The notes under the pieces are model-generated. The model did not search any database and was not told where the DNA came from. It saw only the letters and a list, made by a program, of their open reading frames with translations. Both the position numbers and the translations under genes were made by a program. From assembly GCF_000633255.1 (NCBI RefSeq), contig NZ_AYMJ01000025.1:94036-158035 (forward strand): 64,000 nucleotides of DNA. The letters run 5' to 3'. Source of the stretch: Pseudomonas sp. H1h (GTDB lineage Bacteria; Pseudomonadota; Gammaproteobacteria; Pseudomonadales; Pseudomonadaceae). This document shows positions 25,818 to 34,201 of the stretch, piece by piece; position 1 is the stretch's first letter, and every line of letters starts with the position of its first letter.

Positions 25818-26855
25818 TCACACCCCGCCGGCAACGGTGTCGTGCAACGGAATCATCGCTTCCCGCGCCCAACGCGCGTTCAGGCGCTGGCCGGTCTGGT
25901 GTTGCGCGCTGCTGTCGATCCACTGATTGTTGGCGTGGCTGATGCTCAGGGTCTGGCCGTTTTCCAGCGTCAGTTCATAGCGTGTGGCGCTGCCCTGATA
26001 TTGAATGTCGTGGAGCAGGCCGCTGACTTCTATTTCATGGCTGGCGAGCGGGCCCTCTGCGAAACGCACGTGTTCCGGGCGGATCGAAAACGGCTGCGGA
26101 TGGCCGCTGAGCTGGCGCGCCAGATCGCCGCGAATCACGTTCGAAGTGCCGACGAATTCGGCGACGAACGTGGTAGTCGGTTTCATGTACAGATTGCGCG
26201 GGGTGTCGACCTGTTCGATACGACCCTTGTTGAACACCGCCACGCGATCGGACATCGACAGCGCTTCGGTCTGATCGTGGGTGACGAAAATGAAGGTGAT
26301 GCCGAGCTGACGTTGCAGCTTCTTCAGTTCGCTTTGCATCTGTTCGCGCAGTTTCAGGTCGAGTGCACCCAGCGGTTCGTCGAGCAGCAGCACGCGCGGG
26401 CGATTGACCAAGGCGCGGGCGAGGGCCACACGCTGGCGCTGACCGCCGGACAACTGCACCGGTTTACGGGCGCCGTAACCGCCGAGGGCGACCATGTCCA
26501 ACGCCTCTTCGGCGCGCTTGTGGCGCTCGGTTTTGCTCACGCCTTTGACTTTCAAACCGTAGGCGACGTTGTCGAGAACGTTCATGTGCGGGAACAGCGC
26601 GTAATCCTGAAACACCGTGTTTACATCGCGCTGATACGGCGGCAGGCCGGCCGCTTCAGCGCCGTGGATGCGAATCGAACCGGTACTTGGTTGTTCGAAC
26701 CCGGCGATCAGGCGCAGGCACGTGGTTTTGCCTGAGCCGGAAGGGCCAAGCATGGAAAAGAACTCGCCGTCCTTGATGTCGATGGAAACCCGGTCAACGG
26801 CCTTCACCTCGCCGAATTGCCGGGAGACGTTGGTGAACTGGACTGCAAGCGTCAT
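25818..26855 (-). CDS. ABC transporter ATP-binding protein (PotA/YdcT-like)
   Basis: A 345-residue ATPase energising the polyamine importer. Walker A is GPSGSGKTT (~41-49), the signature is QLSGGQRQRVALARAL, Walker B is RVLLLDEPLGALD, and the switch His is in FVTHDQTEAL. Residues ~240-345 form a TOBE-type regulatory domain (FSIRPEHVRFAEG). ATG 26855 was preferred over the start at 26870 because the protein then begins at the family N-terminus MTLAVQFTN. Confidence 0.94.
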   Translation of the reverse strand: MTLAVQFTNVSRQFGEVKAVDRVSIDIKDGEFFSMLGPSGSGKTTCLRLIAGFEQPSTGSIRIHGAEAAGLPPYQRDVNTVFQDYALFPHMNVLDNVAYGLKVKGVSKTERHKRAEEALDMVALGGYGARKPVQLSGGQRQRVALARALVNRPRVLLLDEPLGALDLKLREQMQSELKKLQRQLGITFIFVTHDQTEALSMSDRVAVFNKGRIEQVDTPRNLYMKPTTTFVAEFVGTSNVIRGDLARQLSGHPQPFSIRPEHVRFAEGPLASHEIEVSGLLHDIQYQGSATRYELTLENGQTLSISHANNQWIDSSAQHQTGQRLNARWAREAMIPLHDTVAGGV

Positions 26856-27005
26856 GGTGCGGTACTCCAAAAAGGCACGGGCCGTCGCAGCGGCCCTGCC
26901 TGGACTTCTGAAAAATCAGTCTTTCGAATTTCAGTTTTGCTTTTGATAAAGGTCGACGGGGCAAAGTCGTTTCGGGAGCGTAGCGAGCGGCGATTAGCCG
27001 TGTCC

Positions 27006-27075
27006 GGCCAGCGCGCAGCCCCCGGAGCGTACGTTAGTACGTGAGGAGGCGAGCACTGCCCGGGTGCGGCTGGTC
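27006..27075. promoter_or_regulatory. Long imperfect hairpin inside the polyamine operon
   Basis: The sequence folds around CGTAC-GTTA-GTACG (27028-27041), with an outer pairing of GGCCAGC (27006-27012) and GCTGGTC (27069-27075) and partial pairing between. It lies in the 247-base gap between the binding-protein gene and the ATPase gene, where hairpins often stabilise the binding-protein mRNA and reduce distal expression. Similar GTACGT-containing intergenic blocks occur in pseudomonads. Confidence 0.5.
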
Positions 27076-27102
27076 GACGCGCAGTAGCTACCGGAATGAC
27101 TT

Positions 27103-28254
27103 TTAGCGGCCGCCCATGATCGCGATATAGTCCTGAGTCCAGCGGCTGTATGGCACGAACTTGCCACCTTCAGCCTGCGGGGTTTTCCAGAAGGCGATCT
27201 TGTCGAACTGGTCGAAACCGTTGGTCTTGCAGCCCTCGGCGCCGAGCAGTTCGCTCTCCTTGCACGCCGCGGGAACGGCCGGCAACGAACCAAACCACGC
27301 CGCCACGTCACCCTGGACTTTCGGTTTCAGCGACCAGTCCATCCACTTGTACGCGCAGTTGGGGTGCTTGGCCTCGGCGTGCAGCATGGTGGTGTCGGCC
27401 CAGCCGGTGGCGCCCTCTTTCGGAATGGTCGAGGCAATCGGCTGCTTCTCGTTGATCAAGCCGTTGACCTGATACGGCCAGGCGCTGGAGGCGACCACGC
27501 CTTCGTTCTTGAAGTCGCTCATCTGCACCGTGGTGTCGTGCCAGTAGCGGTGGATCAGCGGCTGCTGCGCACGCAACAGATCGAGCACGGCTTTGTACTG
27601 GGCTTCGGTGAGTTGGTATGGGTCCTTGATCCCCAGTTCAGGCTTGGCAGTCTTCAGGTACAGCGCCGCGTCGGCGATGTAGATCGGCCCGTCATACGCC
27701 TGCACGCGGCCCTTGTTCGGCTTGCCGTCGGGGAAGTTCTGCGCATCGAACAGCACGTTCCAGCTGGTCGGCGGCGTCTTGAACACGTTGGTGTTGTACA
27801 TCAACACGTTCGGGCCCCACTGGTACGGGGTGCCGTAGGTCTGCTTGTTGACCACGTACCACGGCGCATCCTTGAGGCGCGGGTCGAGGGTGTTCCAGTT
27901 CGGGATCAACGCGGTGTTGATCGGTTGCACACGCTTGCCGACGATCAACCGCAACGACGCATCGCCCGACGCGGTGACCAGGTCGTAACCACCTTTGGCC
28001 ATCAGGCTGACCATTTCGTCGGAAGTGGCGGCGGTTTTCACGTTGACCTTGCAGCCGGTTTCCTGCTCGAAACCGGTCACCCAGTCATAGGCCTTGTCAC
28101 TCTCGCCACGTTCGATGTAGCCCGGCCAGGCCACGATATCCAGCTGACCTTCGCCGGCGCCGACGGCCTTCAACGGCTCGGCAGCTTGCAGGCTGGCGCT
28201 GGCCAGCAAGGCCGTGGTGATTGCACTGAGCAGTGCGGTCTTGTGCACGAACAT
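27103..28254 (-). CDS. Polyamine ABC transporter substrate-binding protein (YdcS-like)
   Basis: A 383-residue periplasmic binding protein with a Sec signal peptide (MFVHKTALLS...SLQAAEP, ~1-24) and the PotD/YdcS-like fold: GQLDIVAWPGYIERGE, EQETGCKVNVKTAATSDEMV, GGYDLVTASGDAS, WGPNVLMYN. The extra ~30 residues over PotD fit the YdcS subgroup. It is the first gene of the ABC importer and captures putrescine or a related amine (inference from context). Confidence 0.92.
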   Translation of the reverse strand: MFVHKTALLSAITTALLASASLQAAEPLKAVGAGEGQLDIVAWPGYIERGESDKAYDWVTGFEQETGCKVNVKTAATSDEMVSLMAKGGYDLVTASGDASLRLIVGKRVQPINTALIPNWNTLDPRLKDAPWYVVNKQTYGTPYQWGPNVLMYNTNVFKTPPTSWNVLFDAQNFPDGKPNKGRVQAYDGPIYIADAALYLKTAKPELGIKDPYQLTEAQYKAVLDLLRAQQPLIHRYWHDTTVQMSDFKNEGVVASSAWPYQVNGLINEKQPIASTIPKEGATGWADTTMLHAEAKHPNCAYKWMDWSLKPKVQGDVAAWFGSLPAVPAACKESELLGAEGCKTNGFDQFDKIAFWKTPQAEGGKFVPYSRWTQDYIAIMGGR

Positions 28255-28337
28255 GGTTGAACCCTCTTCTTTAAATTATGGTCGGGGCAGTTTTGAACGC
28301 GGTGAAGCATGCCGTTTTAGGCTTGTTATTAGCGTAG

Positions 28338-29825
28338 TCAGAGATGCTGGCCGTGGCGGGCCATGATGTGCCGCACCACGCTGTAGTCCTGCAGCGAATC
28401 ACTGGATAAGTCTTTGCCGTATCCGGAGCGTTTCAGCCCGCCGTGGGGCATTTCGCTGACCAGCATGAAATGGCTGTTGATCCACGTGCAGCCGTACTGC
28501 AAGCGCGCGGCGACCTGCATTGCCTTGTCCAGATTCTGTGTCCACACCGACGAAGCCAGGCCGTATTCGGAATCATTGGCCCAGTCGACCGCCTGCGAGA
28601 GTTCCTCGAAACGGGTCACGGTGACCACCGGGCCGAACACTTCGCGCTGGACGATTTCATCACTCTGTTTGCAACCGGCGAGCAAGGTCGGCTGATAGTA
28701 GAAACCGGCACCGGAATGCACCGCCGCACCGGTCACGCGTTCGATGTGCGGCTGACCGAGGGCGCGCTCGACGAAACTGGCAACGCGGTCGCGCTGGCGG
28801 GTGCTGATCAGCGGGCCGATTTCGTTGTCGGCGTCACGTTTGCCGGCGAAGCGCAGGCTGCTGACCGCAGCGCCGAGTTCGGCGACCAGTTGATCGTGTA
28901 TTCCGGCCTGCGCGTAAATGCGGCAGGCGGCGGTGCAGTCCTGACCGGCGTTGTAGTAGCCGTAGGTGCGCACGCCTTCGACCACCGCTTGAAGGTCAGC
29001 GTCGTTGCAGACGATCACCGGGGCCTTGCCGCCGAGTTCCAGATGCGTGCGTTTGAGGGTTTTTGCCGCGGCCTGGAGGATCTTCTGGCCGGTGACGATA
29101 TCGCCGGTCAGCGAGACCATGCGTACCTTGGCGTGGCCGACCAGGTGGCTGCCGACCCCTTCGCCGCCACCGCAGATGATGTTGATGACCCCGCGCGGGA
29201 GGATTTCGGCCAGTGCCGGCGCCAGTGCGAGGATCGACAGCGGCGTGTGTTCGGACGGCTTGAACACCAGGGTGTTGCCGGCGGCGAGGGCCGGGGCGAT
29301 TTTCCACGCGGCCATCATGATCGGGTAGTTCCACGGCGCAATCGAGGCCACCACGCCAATTGGGTCACGACGCACCATGCTGGTGTAACCCGGCAGGTAT
29401 TCGCCGCTGAGCTGGCCCGTCTGGCAACGTACGGCACCGGCGAAGAAACGGAACACATCGACAGTCGCGGTCAAATCGTCCTGACGCGCCAGGTGCAGCG
29501 GCTTGCCGCAGTTCAGCGATTCGAGGCGGGCGAGGTGGTCGGCATGTTTTTCGACGGCGTTGGCGATGTCGAGCAGCAGGTTGGAACGTTGCTGCGGCGT
29601 GGTGCGCGACCATTCGGCAAAGGCTCGGTGAGCGGCAAGGATGGCGGCTTCGACCTGCTCGGTGCTGGCCTCGGCGATGTGCGTGAGGATTTCTCCGGTG
29701 GCCGGGTTGAGGATCGGTTCGACAAAACCCTGCCCGGCGACCAGTTCGCCGTCGATCAACAACGCGGTACACATCGGGGTCTGCACGCCAGCCATTTTCC
29801 GCGATCTCTTTTCTTGTGTGGTCAT
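28338..29825 (-). CDS. Second gamma-aminobutyraldehyde dehydrogenase paralogue
   Basis: A 495-residue aldehyde dehydrogenase, clearly homologous along its length to the patD product in this window: ALLIDGELVAGQGFVEPILN, SMVRRDPIGVVASIAPWNYP, AGQDCTAACR with the catalytic Cys, and PHGGLKRSGYGKDL. ATG 29825 was kept because GGGAG stands 6 bases upstream, giving a ~20-residue N-terminal extension over patD; ATG 29795 or 29774 are alternatives. It opens the catabolic gene set just downstream of the LysR gene. It may act on a longer aminoaldehyde. Confidence 0.9.
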   Translation of the reverse strand: MTTQEKRSRKMAGVQTPMCTALLIDGELVAGQGFVEPILNPATGEILTHIAEASTEQVEAAILAAHRAFAEWSRTTPQQRSNLLLDIANAVEKHADHLARLESLNCGKPLHLARQDDLTATVDVFRFFAGAVRCQTGQLSGEYLPGYTSMVRRDPIGVVASIAPWNYPIMMAAWKIAPALAAGNTLVFKPSEHTPLSILALAPALAEILPRGVINIICGGGEGVGSHLVGHAKVRMVSLTGDIVTGQKILQAAAKTLKRTHLELGGKAPVIVCNDADLQAVVEGVRTYGYYNAGQDCTAACRIYAQAGIHDQLVAELGAAVSSLRFAGKRDADNEIGPLISTRQRDRVASFVERALGQPHIERVTGAAVHSGAGFYYQPTLLAGCKQSDEIVQREVFGPVVTVTRFEELSQAVDWANDSEYGLASSVWTQNLDKAMQVAARLQYGCTWINSHFMLVSEMPHGGLKRSGYGKDLSSDSLQDYSVVRHIMARHGQHL

Positions 29826-29925
29826 TGTTGCTCCCGTGCCCGGGAGCCGACCGTCTTATAGATGCAGCAAGACTAGTGCGCGGCTCCGAGGTCGACAAAT
29901 TCTAAATACTGAAGGTGGCATTCGA

Positions 29926-30840
29926 TTAAATAGATGGCTTGCGCCCGCCGTGAGGCTGCTCGCGCGCTACGGTCAGGAACGGATCGACCAGCGCCGGGCG
30001 CGCGGTGCCACGGCGCCAGGCCAGGCCGACATCCAGAGTCTGGTTAAGGTCGGCAATCGGCCGCGCCTCGATGATGTCGCCCTCCAGTGACCACGGGCGA
30101 TAGGTCATGTCCGGCTGGATCGACACCCCCAGCCCCGCCGCGACCAGGCTACGTACCGCTTCGGTCGAGGCCGTGCGCAAAGTGATCTTCGGTTGCAGCC
30201 CGGCGCCGCGCCACAGGCGTTGGGCGTTGCGATCCATCTCGTCGACGTTCAATTGAATCAGCGGTTCGCGAGCGACATCGGCGAGGTTGATGCTGTCGTG
30301 TTCCAGCAGCGGATGCTGGGCTGGCAGCCACAAGCGGTGCGGCGAGTGGGTCAGCACTTCGGTCTGCAAGGCGTGACGGTCTTCGAGGTTGGACAGGATC
30401 AGCACGCCGACATCGATCTCGCCGCTGACCAACAGGTGCTCGATGTAGGGCCGTTCGTCTTCCATCACCCGGATTTCCACGTTGGGATAGGCGCGCTGGA
30501 ATCGGGTGAGCAGATCGGCGAGGTAATAACCGGCCACCAGACTTGTCACCCCGACGATCAACTGCCCGGCGACCTGATCAGTGCTTTGTTGCAGGCTGCG
30601 CTTGGCGTTATCCACGGTGGCCAGAATCAAGTGCGCCTGGCGCAGGAATTGATGCCCTTGGTGCGTCAGGGTCATGCCCTTGGCGTGGCGGCTGAACAGG
30701 CTGACGCCGATCTCCTCTTCCAGTTGCTGGATAGCGAGGGTCAGGGTCGATTGGGAAATGAACGCGGTTTGCGCGGCGGCGGAAATCGAGCCGGTTTCGG
30801 CCACCGCGATGAAGTGACGGATCTGTCGCAGGGTCATCAT
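29926..30840 (-). CDS. LysR-type transcriptional regulator
   Basis: A 304-residue regulator. The N-terminal winged helix-turn-helix is TLRQIRHFIAVAETGSISAA followed by STLTLAIQQLEEEIGVSLF (~2-60). The rest is the effector-binding domain (LIVGVTSLVAGYYLADLL...). The start at tandem ATGs 30840/30837 begins the family N-terminus. It is on the same strand and directly upstream of the aldehyde dehydrogenase and polyamine importer, so it is the likely regulator of that set; the inducer is probably a polyamine or GABA intermediate (inference). Confidence 0.9.
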   Translation of the reverse strand: MMTLRQIRHFIAVAETGSISAAAQTAFISQSTLTLAIQQLEEEIGVSLFSRHAKGMTLTHQGHQFLRQAHLILATVDNAKRSLQQSTDQVAGQLIVGVTSLVAGYYLADLLTRFQRAYPNVEIRVMEDERPYIEHLLVSGEIDVGVLILSNLEDRHALQTEVLTHSPHRLWLPAQHPLLEHDSINLADVAREPLIQLNVDEMDRNAQRLWRGAGLQPKITLRTASTEAVRSLVAAGLGVSIQPDMTYRPWSLEGDIIEARPIADLNQTLDVGLAWRRGTARPALVDPFLTVAREQPHGGRKPSI

Positions 30841-31042
30841 GAGAAGGCTACCCGGTGGGCGGTTTTTATCAATTGGCCTGAGTGTATATCTATTTTTTAG
30901 ATGCACAGCGATTCGCAGGGGGGCGATTAACCATAGGGACATCAAGCAACATCTGGAAGCACTCTGGCGGGCAGTGTCAGGGCACTTTCGAACTAGGCTG
31001 AGGGCCTTACAGAGCCGAATAACCCCTGTTTGGAGGCGGAAC

Positions 31043-31765
31043 ATGAACACCCGTGGATTGCTCGATCAACTACTCAAATCCGGCCAGGACCTGTTGCAGA
31101 ACAAGGCCGGCGGGGCGCAGAACAAATCGGCGGCTGGTGGGCTGGGTGGTTTGCTTGGCGGGTCTTCAGGCTCCGGTGCGCTGGGTGGCTTGCTCTCGGG
31201 GGCGGGCGGTGGAGCTCTGGCCGCCGGGGCCATGGGCCTGCTGCTCGGCAGCAAAAAGGCGCGCAAGGTCGGCGGCAAAGTCGCCGTTTACGGCGGCCTC
31301 GCCGCTCTCGGTGTGCTGGCCTATAAGGCCTACGGCAACTGGAACGCCCAGAAAGGCACGGCACCGCAAACCGAACCGCAGACGCTGGATCGACTGCCGC
31401 CCGCGCAAGCCGAGCAACACAGTCAGGCGATTCTCAAGGCGCTGGTCGCTGCCGCCAAGGCTGATGGCCATATCGATGACCGCGAGCGTCAGTTGATCGA
31501 GGGCGAGTTCACCCGGCTCGACAACGACCAGGAACTGCAGCACTGGTTGCACGCCGAACTGAACAAGCCCCTCGACCCTGGCGATGTCGCCCGGGCCGCC
31601 AGCACCCCGGAAATGGCCGCCGAGATGTACATCGCCAGTGTGATGCTGGTGGACGAAGAGAGCTTTATGGAGAAGGCCTATCTGGATGAATTGGCGAAGC
31701 AACTGAAGCTGGAGCCGGGGTTGAAGGTAGAACTGGAGAAACAGGTGCGGTTGGCAACGCGGTAA
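31043..31765 (+). CDS. DUF533/TerB-family protein (YebE-like)
   Basis: A 240-residue protein. Residues ~30-75 are a Gly/Ala/Ser-rich stretch (GGLGGLLGGSSGSGALGG), followed by a hydrophobic segment (GGLAALGVLAYKAY, ~85-105), then a TerB-like helical domain at ~130-240 (HSQAILKALVAAAKADGHID, with conserved acidic residues). The family is YebE/DUF533, inner-membrane associated and of unknown function. ATG 31043 has TGGAGGCGG upstream. It is monocistronic. Confidence 0.85.
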   Translation: MNTRGLLDQLLKSGQDLLQNKAGGAQNKSAAGGLGGLLGGSSGSGALGGLLSGAGGGALAAGAMGLLLGSKKARKVGGKVAVYGGLAALGVLAYKAYGNWNAQKGTAPQTEPQTLDRLPPAQAEQHSQAILKALVAAAKADGHIDDRERQLIEGEFTRLDNDQELQHWLHAELNKPLDPGDVARAASTPEMAAEMYIASVMLVDEESFMEKAYLDELAKQLKLEPGLKVELEKQVRLATR

Positions 31766-31780
31766 ACCCGGCGGGCCCCT

Positions 31781-31844
31781 GCGCGAACAGGCTCACTCCT
31801 GCAAGGGAGCACATTCCAGATGCAGGAGTGAGCCTGCTCGCGAT
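31781..31844. repeat. REP doublet, variant arms
   Basis: GCGAACAGGCTCACTCCTGC at left and GCAGGAGTGAGCCTGCTCGC at right. The arms differ from the main class in having GCAGGAGTGA in place of GTGGGAGCG, so they belong to a second subfamily. Confidence 0.8.
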
Positions 31845-32021
31845 TGCGTTTTTAGCCTCGCGGCACCCGTAATGACCGATCCATCGCCCCTTTTTGCCAT
31901 TTCAGCACTGGCACGCAGCCCCCTGATTGTCGGACAGTCCCACCCCAGAGCCTCCCGGCCATCCACGCTCGGCAGGCCTGAGGGTTAAAAAGCGTCTTAT
32001 AAATGAGACACCGCCCTCGGC

Positions 32022-32027
32022 TATACT
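32022..32027 (+). promoter_or_regulatory. Candidate -10 box for the wsp operon
   Basis: TATACT lies 34 bases before the GTG start of wspA. No good -35 TTGACA is present 17 bases upstream, so it may be weak or need activation. Confidence 0.4.
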
Positions 32028-32060
32028 CCCCGCATTTCGACTTAGGCACGAGGACTCACT

Positions 32061-33683
32061 GTGAAGAACTGGACGTTGCGCCAACGCATTTTGGCGAGCT
32101 TTGCGGTGATTATCGCCATCATGTTGCTGATGGTCGTCGTTTCCTATTCCCGGCTGCTGAAAATCGAGACCAGTGAAAGCAGCGTGCGTGACGATGCGGT
32201 TCCCGGCGTCTATTACAGCTCGATGATCCGCGGTGCGTGGGTCGACAGCTACCTGCAGACCCAGGAGCTGCTGGGTCTCAAGGAAGGGCAGGGCATCAGC
32301 AGTGAAGATGCGGCGGACTACAAGGCGTTCGAGAACCGTCTGCAAGAGCAGATGGCCAACTACCGCAACACCGTGACCACCGACGAGGACCGTGTCGAAT
32401 TCGCCGCGTTCGAGAAAGACCACGACACCTACATGCAGATTCAGGATCAGGTACTCGATCTGCACAAGCGCAATCTGGAAGCCGAGGCGGTCAAGCTGTT
32501 CAGCGAGAAGCTGACCCCGGCCTGGTACACCGGCCGCATGAAACTCAACGACATCATCGGCGAGAACAAGAAAGTCGCTGATCAGGCCATGGCCAACATC
32601 GACGAAGCCGTGGCGGCGGCCAAGGTCAGCATGTTCGTCTCGCTGTTGGTGGCCGTGCTGGCTGCCGGTGCCTGCGGCCTGCTGCTGATGCGCGCGATCA
32701 TGGCGCCGATGAACCGCATCGTGAAAATCCTCGAAATCATGCGCACCGGCGACCTGAGCAGCCGTCTGAATCTGGACCGCAAGGACGAGTTCGGCGCGGT
32801 GGAAACCGGCTTCAACGACATGATGACCGAACTGACCTCGCTGGTGTCCCAGGCCCAGCGTTCGTCGGTGCAGGTGACCACCTCGGTGACCGAGATTGCC
32901 GCCACCTCCAAACAGCAACAGGCCACCGCCACCGAAACCGCCGCCACCACCACCGAAATCGGCGCGACCTCGCGTGAAATCGCTGCCACCTCGCGGGATC
33001 TGGTGCGCACCATGACTGAAGTGTCCACCGCAGCCGATCAGGCTTCGGTGCTCGCCGGTTCCGGTCAGCAAGGTCTGGCGCGCATGGAAGACACCATGCA
33101 CTCGGTGATGGGCGCGGCCGATCTGGTCAATGCCAAACTGGCGATCCTCAACGAGAAGGCCGGCAACATCAATCAGGTGGTGGTGACCATCGTCAAGGTT
33201 GCCGACCAGACCAACCTGCTGTCGCTCAATGCCGCCATCGAGGCCGAGAAGGCGGGTGAGTACGGTCGCGGTTTTGCCGTGGTCGCCACCGAAGTGCGGC
33301 GTCTGGCGGACCAGACCGCCGTCGCCACTTACGACATCGAACAGATGGTCCGCGAAATCCAGTCGGCGGTGTCCGCCGGCGTGATGGGCATGGACAAGTT
33401 CTCCGAAGAGGTGCGCCGGGGCATGGCCGAGGTGCAGCAGGTCGGCGAGCAGCTGTCGCAGATCATTCATCAGGTGCAGGCGCTGGCGCCGCGGGTGTTG
33501 ATGGTCAACGAAGGCATGCAGGCCCAGGCCACCGGTGCCGAACAGATCAACCATGCGCTGGTGCAGTTGGGCGACGCCAGCAGCCAGACCGTCGAGTCGC
33601 TGCGTCAGGCCAGTTTCGCCATTGACGAACTGAGCCAGGTGGCCGTCGGGCTGCGCAGCGGCGTTTCGCGATTCAAAGTCTGA
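32061..33683 (+). CDS. wspA: Wsp chemosensory receptor WspA
   Basis: A 540-residue methyl-accepting receptor that senses surface contact and clusters laterally in the inner membrane, feeding the WspE kinase. It has TM1 at ~12-32, a periplasmic four-helix sensor (~33-190), TM2 at ~190-210, a HAMP domain, and the signalling hairpin with tip EAEKAGEYGRGFAVVATEV. Start is GTG 32061 with GAGGA upstream. It is the first of seven tightly packed or overlapping genes (wspA-R) in the order known from P. aeruginosa and P. fluorescens SBW25. Confidence 0.96.
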   Translation: MKNWTLRQRILASFAVIIAIMLLMVVVSYSRLLKIETSESSVRDDAVPGVYYSSMIRGAWVDSYLQTQELLGLKEGQGISSEDAADYKAFENRLQEQMANYRNTVTTDEDRVEFAAFEKDHDTYMQIQDQVLDLHKRNLEAEAVKLFSEKLTPAWYTGRMKLNDIIGENKKVADQAMANIDEAVAAAKVSMFVSLLVAVLAAGACGLLLMRAIMAPMNRIVKILEIMRTGDLSSRLNLDRKDEFGAVETGFNDMMTELTSLVSQAQRSSVQVTTSVTEIAATSKQQQATATETAATTTEIGATSREIAATSRDLVRTMTEVSTAADQASVLAGSGQQGLARMEDTMHSVMGAADLVNAKLAILNEKAGNINQVVVTIVKVADQTNLLSLNAAIEAEKAGEYGRGFAVVATEVRRLADQTAVATYDIEQMVREIQSAVSAGVMGMDKFSEEVRRGMAEVQQVGEQLSQIIHQVQALAPRVLMVNEGMQAQATGAEQINHALVQLGDASSQTVESLRQASFAIDELSQVAVGLRSGVSRFKV

Positions 33684-34201
33684 TGAGCGAAATCACCGCC
33701 AAACGCAGCGCCGCAGAGGTGGCGAAGCAGGCGTTGTTCCTGCTGTTTCGCATCGGCAACGAGCGTTACGCCTTGCGCGCCACCGAAGTGGCCGAAGTCC
33801 TGCCGCGCCTGCCGTTGAAGCCGATTGCCCAGGCGCCGACATGGGTGGCCGGGGTGTTCGCCTATCGCGGCGCGGTGGTGCCGGCGATCGACCTCAGTGC
33901 CTTGACCTTCGGCCAGCCCGCCGAGGCGCGCACCAGCACCCGGCTGGTGCTGGTGCATTACCGCCCGGATGAACTGCAGCCGCCGCGCTGGCTTGGGCTG
34001 ATCCTTGAACAGGCGACCGACACCTTGCGCTGCAATCCCGAAGACTTTCAGCCGTATGGCCTGGACAACCGCCAGGCGCCGTACCTTGGTCCGGTGCGCG
34101 AAGATGCCCAAGGGCTGGTGCAGTGGGTGCGGGTCAACGATCTGCTGGATGACGCCGTGCGCAGCCTGCTGTTTCCGGCGCCGTTTGAGGCGCAGCCATG
34201 A
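33683..34201 (+). CDS. wspB: CheW-like coupling protein WspB
   Basis: A 172-residue CheW-domain protein linking WspA to the WspE kinase. LLFRIGNERYALRATEVAEV and TWVAGVFAYRGAVVPAIDLS are the typical CheW strands. It overlaps the wspA stop by one base (TGATG) and the wspC start by four, so the operon is translated as coupled cistrons. Confidence 0.94.
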   Translation: MSEITAKRSAAEVAKQALFLLFRIGNERYALRATEVAEVLPRLPLKPIAQAPTWVAGVFAYRGAVVPAIDLSALTFGQPAEARTSTRLVLVHYRPDELQPPRWLGLILEQATDTLRCNPEDFQPYGLDNRQAPYLGPVREDAQGLVQWVRVNDLLDDAVRSLLFPAPFEAQP

